Assembly: GCA_937893785.1 (NCBI GenBank)
Contig: CALCSP010000091.1
Coordinates: forward strand, 1 to 5,266
Origin: an uncultured Verrucomicrobiales bacterium
GTDB lineage: Bacteria > Verrucomicrobiota > Verrucomicrobiia > Verrucomicrobiales > DEV007
DNA length: 5,266 nucleotides
Reading direction: 5' to 3'
The position numbers were made by a program, and so were the translations under genes. The notes beneath the pieces were generated by a model. The model was given only the letters and a program-made list of their open reading frames with translations. It did no database searches and had not been told where the DNA came from. This document shows, in pieces, positions 1-5,266 of the stretch; the first letter of the stretch is position 1, and the number at the start of each line of letters is the position of its first letter.

Positions 1-3000
1 CTTACCGGATTAATGTGCGCAATGCTGGTCAGCATGGCGGCAACACCTTCCGTGTCGAGGAATACAAGAAGCCGGAATTTGAGGTGAAAATTGAGTCTCC
101 CGGGGAACCCGTTATGCTCGGAGAAAAAATCAAGGCCAAGGTCAGTGCCAATTACCTCTTCGGAGCGCCAGTTCAGAATGCCACCGTCAAATATAAAGTA
201 TTGCGCAGTGAACATGACAGCAGGTGGTTTGCCCCAATGCCATGGGACTGGTTCTATGGGGCCGGCTACTGGTGGTTCGGCTACGACTACAACTGGTATC
301 CGGGCTGGCGCAACTGGGGCTGCAGGGCACCTGTCCATTGGTGGTGGCCGCAGGGTAACATGCCGCCGGAAGTCGTCCTCGAGAATGAGGTAAAGATCGG
401 CGAGGATGGGACAGCGGAAATCGAAATCGATACGGCGCTGGCCAAGGCCATGCACGGCGACATTGACCACAGTTATTCAATTACCGCCGAGGTGCGTGAT
501 GCCTCGCGCCGCACGATTGTCGGGCAGGGCAATGTCCTGGTGGCAAGGTCTCCCTTCAAGGTCAACACCTGGCTGGATCGCGGATATTACCGGGTGGGAG
601 ACGTGATTAATGCCAACGCCTGCGCCCGCACGCTTGACGGCAAGCCCGTCACCGGCAAGGGCACGCTCAAGCTCCTTGAAATCAGCTACGATGAGAAGGG
701 AAAGCCTCTGGAAAAGACCGTCAAGAGCTGGGAAATGGACCCCGATGCTGAAGGTTGCATCAACCAACAACTGAAGGCTTCCGCCAGTGGCCAGTATCGC
801 CTCAGCTATAAGCTCAAGGACAAGACGGGGCACGAAATCGAGGGCGGCTACGTGTTCGTGGTGCGCGGCGAGGGATTTAACGGCAGGAAATTCCGCTTTA
901 ACGACATCGAAATTATTACCGACAAGCGTGAGTATGCAGCCGGAGAGACCATCGAACTGATGGTGAACACTGCCCGTGAGAACGGCACCGTGGCACTCTT
1001 CCTTCGCCCCTCAAACGGTGTTTACTTACCACCGCGCATTATCCGCCTTGAAGGCAAGAGCACGGTGGCGGAAATCGCCGTCACCAAGAAGGACATGCCC
1101 AACTTCTTCATTGAGGCATTTACCGTAAGCGGCGGAAAGATTTATGAACAAACCCGTGAGGTGATCGTCCCTCCGGAGAAGCGTGTGCTCAACGTGGAGG
1201 TATTGCCATCCGAAAAACGCTACAAGCCGGGCCAAGCGGCAACAGTCAAGGTCAAGCTCACCGATTTTGACGGCAAACCCTTTGTCGGTAGCACCGTGGT
1301 CACTGTCTATGATAAGGCACTGGAGTATATCTCTGGGGGTAGCAATGTCCCGGAAATCCGCGAGTTTTTCTGGAAATGGCGGCGTAACCACAACCGCAAC
1401 ACCCAGTTCAGCCTGTCACGCTGGTTCGGAAACATTCTCAGAAAAGGAGAATCTAGCATGGGATCCATCGGGGTATTCGGCCACTCCCTAGCTGATGACT
1501 TGGCAAGCCTTGAACAAGCCACGGACATTAACGCTGCCTTCCTGAGCGAAAGTTTAGGCGGAGGGCAATTTGATAGCCTTCATCGTGGGGCATTGAGATC
1601 AAGAAGTGCTGCAAGTGCGAGTCTTGCCTTTGGTACTGTCCCCGATGCACCAATGGCTCTCGCTAAGAACAGTATTGATTTTAGTGCTTTTGCAGATGGA
1701 GCATCTGCTGAATCCTTCGCCGAAGGCGGCGGTGCCGGGGGCAAAGTGGCACCGAAGGTGCAACCCGTGATACGCAGCAATTTTGCCGATATCGCCTTCT
1801 GGGCCGCCACCCTGAACACCGACAAGGACGGAATGGCTGAAATCAAACTCGACATGCCGGAAAACCTTACCACTTGGAAAATCAAGACCTGGGGAATGGG
1901 CCACGGCACAAAAGTCGGGCAAGGAGAGGCTGAGGTCATCACCAGCAAGGACCTGATCATTCGCCTACAAGCGCCACGCTTCTTTGTCGAGAAGGACGAG
2001 GTAACCCTCACTGCCAACGTGCATAATTACCTGAAGAAAGACAAACAGGTCGAAGTGGCTATTGAATTGAAGGGTGACACCTTGACTGTTGCTGAGGCGA
2101 CTCCGGTGAGCAGGACAATAACCATCCCTGCCGGAGGGGAAAAGAAAGTCGACTGGACGGTCAATGCCGTGGGTGAAGGAGAAGCCTCCATTACCATGAA
2201 GGCACTCACCGATGAGGAGTCCGACGCCATGCAGATGAGCTTCCCGGTCTTAGTCCACGGCATGCTTAAGACTGAATCCTTCAGTGGCGCCCTGCGACCA
2301 AAAGACAAGACCGCTTCCCTCAAGCTGACCGTCCCCGCTGAGCGGCGCGAGGAGCAGACGCGCCTCGAGGTGCGCTACTCACCCAGCCTGGCAACCTCCA
2401 TGGTTGATGCTCTTCCCTACCTGGCCTCCTACCCCTATGGGTGCACTGAGCAGACGCTCAACCGCTTCCTTCCCAGTGCCATTACCCAGAAAATCCTTAT
2501 CGATATGGGCATCGACCTGAAGGCTGTCAGGAAAAAGCGCACCAACCTCAACGCTCAGGAGATCGGCAATGATCAGGAACGTGCCAAGCAATGGAAACGC
2601 TTTGAAACAAACCCCATCTTCAAGGACAAGGAAATTGACAGAATGGTAAAGGCAGGTGTTGAACGCCTTACTGCGATGCAAAACGCTGACGGCGGATGGG
2701 GCTGGTTCCATGCCCGCGGTGGACAATCCTACGCACACACCACCGCGGTGGTGGTACACGGGCTGCAGCTGGCCGTGCAGAATGACGTTGCCCTTGTCCC
2801 CGGTGTCCTTGAGAAGGGAGTGCAGTGGCTCAAGCGTCATCAGGACCGACAGATTGCGCACCTCAAGAACTGGGCAAAGAAAAAACAGCCTAATAAGAAG
2901 CATGCCGACAACCTTGATGCCTTCATTTTTATGGTTCTCTGCGATGCGGACAAGGCGGATGCCGGGATGCGCGACTTCCTTTACCGCGACCGTAACCAGC

Positions 3001-4058
3001 TCGCCGTGTATGCCAAGGCCATGCTCGGCCTGGCCATGCATAAAATTGGCAAAATCAAGGAGCGTGACATGCTGTTACGCAACATCGAGCAGTTCCTTGT
3101 TACTGATGATGAGAACCAGACCGCCTATCTGGACCTGGGTAATAAAGGCTATTGGTGGTATTGGTACGGCAGTGAGTTTGAAGCGCAGGCCTACTACCTG
3201 AAATTACTCTGTGTGGCAAAACCGAAAAGCACTCAGGCAAGCGGACTGGTAAAATACCTCATCAACAACCGCAAGCACGCCACCTACTGGAGCAACACGC
3301 GTGACACGGCCATCTGCATTGAGGCCATCGCCGACTACATCCGCGCTACCGGCGAGGATGAACCCGACATGACTGTCGAGATCCTGCTAAACGGCAAGAA
3401 AGTGAAGGAGGTTGAGATCAACAAAGCAAATCTGTTCAGCTTTGACAATAAGCTTGTCCTCATCGGAGATGCCGTGGATACCGGCGAGCACACTGTCGAA
3501 TTCCGCAAGAAAGGCAAAGGCCCACTCTACTTCAATGCCTACCTGACCAATTTCACCCTCGAGGATTTCATCACTAAAGCCGGCCTGGAGGTCAAGGTTG
3601 AGCGTAATTACTACAAACTCACTCCTGAGGAAAAAACCATTAAAAACGTGGGAGCTCGGGGGCAGGCCCTTGACCAGAAGGTAGAAAAGTTCAAGCGTGA
3701 GAAGCTTGCCAGCGGGGATGCTATCAAGAGCGGAGATCTGGTCGAGATTGAGCTGATTATTGAAAGCAAGAATGACTATGAATACCTGATGTTTGAAGAT
3801 ATGAAGGCCGCCGGTTTTGAGCCGGTTGAGCTGCGCAGCGGATATTCAAACAACGGCATGGGAGCTTACATGGAATTGCGCGACCAAAAGGTGTCCTTCT
3901 TTGTGCGCTCTCTGGCACGCGGGAAACACAGCTTGAGTTACCGTATGCGCGCAGAAATCCCTGGGAAATTCAGTGCCCTGCCCACCCGGGCAGAGGCAAT
4001 GTATGCCCCGGAACTGAAGGCCAATTCCGATGAGATAAAGATCTCAATCACCGATTAA
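1..4058 (+). CDS. Bacterial alpha-2-macroglobulin, thioester-containing (5' partial)
   Basis: This is probably a periplasmic or envelope protease trap: a protease cuts the bait, the protein collapses around it, and the thioester links to it covalently. The frame is open at the left edge (in-frame codons from position 3 read YRIN before the GTG at 15), so the true start, signal peptide and first MG domains lie upstream. Residues are numbered from that GTG. An MG3-like domain opens with FRVEEYKKPEFEV (12-24) and carries a Trp-rich insert (71-111). MG4-like (about 183-285), MG5-like (about 293-388) and MG6-like (from about 390) domains follow, then a low-complexity bait-like segment (about 461-583). 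The A2M/MG7 domain begins near 585 (NFADIAFW, then MPENLTTWKIKTWGMGHG). The alpha-toroid thioester domain (about 785-1120) has PYGCTEQ with Cys810 and Gln813, QNADGGWGWF (889-898) and HTTAVVVHG. The C-terminus (about 1240-1347) resembles bacterial MG10, with MYAPEL near 1329. E. coli YfhM is about 1,650 residues, so several hundred are probably missing here. The pbpC partner often found beside such genes is not in view. Family assignment is very secure; protease trapping is inferred from the family. Confidence 0.95.
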   Translation, partial: YRINVRNAGQHGGNTFRVEEYKKPEFEVKIESPGEPVMLGEKIKAKVSANYLFGAPVQNATVKYKVLRSEHDSRWFAPMPWDWFYGAGYWWFGYDYNWYPGWRNWGCRAPVHWWWPQGNMPPEVVLENEVKIGEDGTAEIEIDTALAKAMHGDIDHSYSITAEVRDASRRTIVGQGNVLVARSPFKVNTWLDRGYYRVGDVINANACARTLDGKPVTGKGTLKLLEISYDEKGKPLEKTVKSWEMDPDAEGCINQQLKASASGQYRLSYKLKDKTGHEIEGGYVFVVRGEGFNGRKFRFNDIEIITDKREYAAGETIELMVNTARENGTVALFLRPSNGVYLPPRIIRLEGKSTVAEIAVTKKDMPNFFIEAFTVSGGKIYEQTREVIVPPEKRVLNVEVLPSEKRYKPGQAATVKVKLTDFDGKPFVGSTVVTVYDKALEYISGGSNVPEIREFFWKWRRNHNRNTQFSLSRWFGNILRKGESSMGSIGVFGHSLADDLASLEQATDINAAFLSESLGGGQFDSLHRGALRSRSAASASLAFGTVPDAPMALAKNSIDFSAFADGASAESFAEGGGAGGKVAPKVQPVIRSNFADIAFWAATLNTDKDGMAEIKLDMPENLTTWKIKTWGMGHGTKVGQGEAEVITSKDLIIRLQAPRFFVEKDEVTLTANVHNYLKKDKQVEVAIELKGDTLTVAEATPVSRTITIPAGGEKKVDWTVNAVGEGEASITMKALTDEESDAMQMSFPVLVHGMLKTESFSGALRPKDKTASLKLTVPAERREEQTRLEVRYSPSLATSMVDALPYLASYPYGCTEQTLNRFLPSAITQKILIDMGIDLKAVRKKRTNLNAQEIGNDQERAKQWKRFETNPIFKDKEIDRMVKAGVERLTAMQNADGGWGWFHARGGQSYAHTTAVVVHGLQLAVQNDVALVPGVLEKGVQWLKRHQDRQIAHLKNWAKKKQPNKKHADNLDAFIFMVLCDADKADAGMRDFLYRDRNQLAVYAKAMLGLAMHKIGKIKERDMLLRNIEQFLVTDDENQTAYLDLGNKGYWWYWYGSEFEAQAYYLKLLCVAKPKSTQASGLVKYLINNRKHATYWSNTRDTAICIEAIADYIRATGEDEPDMTVEILLNGKKVKEVEINKANLFSFDNKLVLIGDAVDTGEHTVEFRKKGKGPLYFNAYLTNFTLEDFITKAGLEVKVERNYYKLTPEEKTIKNVGARGQALDQKVEKFKREKLASGDAIKSGDLVEIELIIESKNDYEYLMFEDMKAAGFEPVELRSGYSNNGMGAYMELRDQKVSFFVRSLARGKHSLSYRMRAEIPGKFSALPTRAEAMYAPELKANSDEIKISITD
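225..347 (+). other. Trp/Tyr-rich insertion in the MG3-like domain
   Basis: Residues 71-111 of the alpha-2-macroglobulin hold 11 Trp, 5 Tyr and 3 Phe in 41 positions, with motifs such as PWDWFYGAGYWWFGYDY and a closing WWW. The segment interrupts the usual beta-sandwich pattern just after the strand VQNATVKYKVLRS and before EVVLENEVKIGEDGTAEIEI. It reads in frame with sensible codons, so it is not a frameshift. I recall similar aromatic inserts in the large planctomycete/verrucomicrobial alpha-2-macroglobulins, but their function is unknown to me. Membrane-surface contact, glycan contact or docking within the molecule are all possible. Confidence 0.85.
1395..1763 (+). other. Bait-like low-complexity segment of the alpha-2-macroglobulin
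   Basis: Residues about 461-583 lie between the MG6-like strand ending VVTVYDKALEYISGG (plus a basic KWRRNHNRN stretch) and the conserved start of the A2M domain (VIRSNFADIAFW). The segment is rich in Ser, Ala and Gly (for example RSRSAASASLAFG and AEGGGAGGK), has no clear secondary-structure pattern and carries scattered Arg, Lys, Leu and Phe that could be cut by many proteases. The position matches where the bait region interrupts MG6 in alpha-2-macroglobulins. Its exact borders are estimates. The part from about 1590 to 1710 uses AGA, TTG, GCT, GCA and AGT codons more than the flanks do. Confidence 0.7.
1444..1460 (+). promoter_or_regulatory. Possible internal ribosome binding site with in-frame ATG
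   Basis: AAGGAG (1444-1449) is followed after 8 bases by ATG (1458-1460), which is in frame with the alpha-2-macroglobulin gene as Met482. Initiation here would give an 866-residue product starting at the bait-like segment and keeping the A2M, thioester and C-terminal domains. The new N-terminus (MGSIGVFGHS) does not look like a signal peptide, so such a product would stay in the cytoplasm. AAGGAG encodes ordinary residues (RKGES) here and may be chance. Confidence 0.2.
2442..2453 (+). other. Internal thioester motif CTEQ
   Basis: The codons TGC ACT GAG CAG encode Cys810-Thr-Glu-Gln813 within PYGCTEQTLNRF. In thioester proteins (A2M, C3, TEPs and thioester-type bacterial alpha-2-macroglobulins) the Cys thiol and Gln side chain form the reactive internal thioester. 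The motif is intact, so this copy should bind targets covalently, unlike the thioester-less bacterial paralogues such as YfaS-type proteins. Confidence 0.93.
2738..2753. repeat. 16-bp perfect palindrome inside the thioester domain
   Basis: CACCACCGCGGTGGTG is its own reverse complement. It falls in the codons for HTTAVVV of the thioester domain. Its core CCGCGGTGG (2743-2751) also occurs 29 bases upstream at 2714-2722. The conserved protein sequence and GC-rich codon choice can explain it, so no regulatory role is claimed. Confidence 0.55.
4031..4046. repeat. Small inverted repeat near the end of the alpha-2-macroglobulin gene
   Basis: TGAGAT-AAAG-ATCTCA is a perfect 6-bp stem with a 4-base loop, ending 9 bases before the TAA stop codon. 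A 10-bp palindrome, CGATTAATCG (4052-4061), spans the stop. Neither is followed by a T-run on either strand, so they are not canonical intrinsic terminators. A weak transcript-end role for the two converging genes is possible but unproven. Confidence 0.35.
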
Positions 4059-4085
4059 TCGTTGACCATAGCCAACAGAACCACA
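4059..4085. other. 27-bp intergenic gap between convergent stop codons
   Basis: This is the only non-coding DNA in the window. TAA of the alpha-2-macroglobulin gene ends at 4058, and the TGA of the minus-strand gene occupies 4086-4088. No T-rich terminator tail is visible. TTGACC (4062-4067) can pair with GGTCAA (4103-4108) inside the neighbouring gene, but across a 35-base loop, which is weak. Each transcript probably runs into the opposite gene before ending. Confidence 0.8.
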
Positions 4086-5266
4086 TCAATTCTTTTCCAT
4101 TCGGTCAAAGAATCGCCCACTTGCCACCGGAAACTGCTCCCGGATATATTCCACGTGGGAGCGGTCACCGATCTCAGGCCGGAAGTCCAAAGGCTGGTCC
4201 ATGGCATCGGTATATTCGGAAACATACAACCTGTCAGGAACCTTCATGCTCCATGGACCGGCAAAGGAGAACTTCACCTTGCGCTCGCCCCGAATCAGGC
4301 AGAGCCCAATCCCCGTCTCCCCGCGGTGAACCGTTGATATAACCACCTCACGCGGATCCTCTCGGTAGCGGAGTAGCGATTGGCCGGAAAGGGACTCGTA
4401 GAACCTCGGTTCAAGCCCAATCAAGTCCAGAATACTTGGCATCACATCATAATGACCAACATTATCATGGGCAGGTAATGCCCCAGCCCATTCGGGCCAC
4501 TTGATCATGATCGGAACCTCCGTCTGGAACCGGTTCAATGAAGAGCAATGAAACCAGCTACCATCCTCCTGAAACTCTTCCCCGTGATCGCCGGTCAGAA
4601 CAATCAGAGCATTATCGTAGCGCCCCTTCAACTTCAGAAAATCAATGAACTCCTCAATGGCATAGTCAACCCAGTGAACCGCATTCTGGTAGCGGCGAAC
4701 CACCCCGTTCACCACGTCCTGATTAGGGCGAAGATTGGTAGGAATATTGCCCGCGCAGTTCGGGTGAAGAGCATCAAAGTCTGAGGGCCAATAATAATTG
4801 TAATGCGGAGAATCAAGTGCCACAAAATGGAACTGTGGCTCTTGAGGGTCGCTGCCCAGATAATGGCGAAGATCATTCATCAGCCTCTTTTCCCGCTGGG
4901 GAATATTCATCGCTTCCACTCGCTTGGAATCATCAGCAAAAAAGTCGGCAAGGTGATTATCTTTGCCAAAATTCAACGGCCCTAGGCTCTTGTATCCGAG
5001 ATCACAAACAGCCCTGACGTGTATCTCATATCCCAGCTTATCCAGAACCCGCACCGGATAGGCACCCGCGTGGTCATCGCCCGAGTCAAGTGCCTCCGCC
5101 CAGTGGATTGCCAACCGGCTGTGGAAAAAAGAGAACCACGAAAGCGGAGTGCAGTTGGAGCCTGAGAAGGTTCTCCCAAGGTCCTGTGCCTCCTCCTTAC
5201 CAAAACGGCTCAGGAACGGTGCTACCTCCGGGGTAATGGAGTCCGAGCGCCAACTCTCGACCATAA
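4086..5266 (-). CDS. Sulfatase-fold (alkaline phosphatase superfamily) hydrolase/transferase, YejM/LtaS-like, 5' partial
   Basis: This is the catalytic domain of a PF00884-type enzyme, probably facing the periplasm and acting on a phospho- or sulfo-ester envelope substrate. Residues are numbered from the ATG at 5264. That ATG is unlikely to be the start: VESWRSD is normally preceded by a hydrophobic strand, and relatives carry an N-terminal membrane domain, so the gene should continue past the right edge. Metal-site residues fit the Thr-nucleophile group: Glu3 in ESWRSD, Thr39 in SGSNCTP, Asp226-His227 in LTGDHGEEF, plus His239 in SWFH. These match by order and context E255, T300, D475, H476 of S. 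aureus LtaS and E240, T280, D452, H453 of EptA. SPHYNYYWP (152-160) may supply a substrate-binding His, as in LtaS. QTEVPIMIKWP (247-257) and HYDVMPSILDLIGL (271-284) are typical sulfatase-fold segments. The canonical arylsulfatase signature CxPxR is absent (CTPLS). It converges on the alpha-2-macroglobulin gene, so it is not co-transcribed with it. Substrate cannot be told; a YejM-like envelope regulator, a phosphoglycerol or phosphoethanolamine transferase, or an atypical sulfatase are all possible. Confidence 0.88.
   Translation of the reverse strand, partial: MVESWRSDSITPEVAPFLSRFGKEEAQDLGRTFSGSNCTPLSWFSFFHSRLAIHWAEALDSGDDHAGAYPVRVLDKLGYEIHVRAVCDLGYKSLGPLNFGKDNHLADFFADDSKRVEAMNIPQREKRLMNDLRHYLGSDPQEPQFHFVALDSPHYNYYWPSDFDALHPNCAGNIPTNLRPNQDVVNGVVRRYQNAVHWVDYAIEEFIDFLKLKGRYDNALIVLTGDHGEEFQEDGSWFHCSSLNRFQTEVPIMIKWPEWAGALPAHDNVGHYDVMPSILDLIGLEPRFYESLSGQSLLRYREDPREVVISTVHRGETGIGLCLIRGERKVKFSFAGPWSMKVPDRLYVSEYTDAMDQPLDFRPEIGDRSHVEYIREQFPVASGRFFDRMEKN
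5148..5153 (-). other. Putative nucleophile pair Cys38-Thr39 of the sulfatase-fold enzyme
   Basis: The codons TGC ACT (read on the minus strand) encode Cys38-Thr39 in SGSNCTPLSWFSFF. Aligning by eye on the downstream Phe places Thr39 on the catalytic Thr of LtaS (GKTSDSEF) and on the corresponding Thr of YejM (GNTTDNGIF). The neighbouring Cys followed by x-Pro also resembles the start of the sulfatase CxPxR motif, but the Arg is replaced by Ser. Thr39 is the likelier nucleophile. Confidence 0.6.

Noticed and set aside
15..17. GTG at 15 as the start of the alpha-2-macroglobulin gene
   Set aside because: The frame is open to the window edge (codons for YRIN precede it), there is no Shine-Dalgarno sequence visible, and the family needs a signal peptide and further MG domains ahead of FRVEEYKKPEFEV.
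1580..2017. 145-residue open frame on the minus strand, opposite the bait segment and A2M domain
   Set aside because: It is antisense to conserved coding sequence, with no ribosome binding site or family resemblance noted.
2379..3041. 220-residue open frame on the minus strand
   Set aside because: It lies antisense to the strongly conserved thioester domain, and its translation shows no recognisable domain. It is a shadow of the real gene's codon bias.
2656..3201. 181-residue open frame on the plus strand
   Set aside because: It overlaps the thioester domain in another frame and has a Ser/Arg/Thr/Pro/Cys-rich composition typical of off-frame translation.
4062..4337. 91-residue open frame on the plus strand beginning just after the alpha-2-macroglobulin stop
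   Set aside because: Apart from its first bases it is antisense to the sulfatase-fold gene's C-terminus. It has no Shine-Dalgarno sequence, and its translation looks like an off-frame shadow.
5262..5264. ATG at 5264 (minus strand) as the start of the sulfatase-fold gene
   Set aside because: It sits inside the first core strand, directly before the metal-binding Glu. Relatives have a hydrophobic strand and usually membrane segments upstream, so this Met is most likely internal.
4086..5266. Classical formylglycine arylsulfatase
   Set aside because: The CxPxR signature is missing (CTPLS) and the first metal motif is ESWRSD rather than an Asp-Asp pair, so the Thr-nucleophile branch fits better.

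Overview
The window holds two long, convergent protein-coding genes, and both run off its edges. No tRNA, rRNA, CRISPR array or mobile element was seen. Composition is moderately GC-rich by eye. The left gene belongs to a subgroup of very large bacterial alpha-2-macroglobulins that I associate with Planctomycetes, Verrucomicrobia and Lentisphaerae. The right gene is a sulfatase-fold enzyme, a fold that is very abundant in the same phyla. A PVC-superphylum bacterium is therefore my best guess, by inference from recalled family resemblance and not from any search. Two edge-truncated genes on a short window would also fit a small metagenomic contig.

Positions 1-4058 (+) encode the C-terminal 1,350 or so residues of a thioester-type alpha-2-macroglobulin. 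The reading frame is already open at the left edge, so the signal peptide and first macroglobulin domains are missing. In order, the visible part has an MG3-like domain with an extraordinary Trp-rich insertion, further MG domains, a long low-complexity bait-like segment, the A2M (MG7) domain, a thioester domain with an intact CTEQ motif, and a bacterial MG10-like C-terminus. All the parts of a covalent protease trap are present.

Positions 4059-4085 are a 27-bp gap between the two stop codons, with small inverted repeats around it but no canonical terminator.

Positions 4086-5266 (-) encode the catalytic domain of an alkaline-phosphatase/sulfatase superfamily protein. Its metal-site signature (Glu, Thr, Asp-His) resembles LtaS, EptA and YejM rather than arylsulfatases. 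The N-terminus, which would be a membrane anchor in relatives, is beyond the right edge.

The two genes are convergent, so they are not an operon. Both products probably act outside the cytoplasm (periplasm or envelope), but the sequence shows no direct functional link. I do not see a clearly new multi-gene system. The points most worth checking are the Trp-rich insertion, the bait segment with its altered codon use, an in-frame internal Shine-Dalgarno/ATG at the start of that segment, and the Cys-Thr-Pro active site of the sulfatase-fold enzyme.
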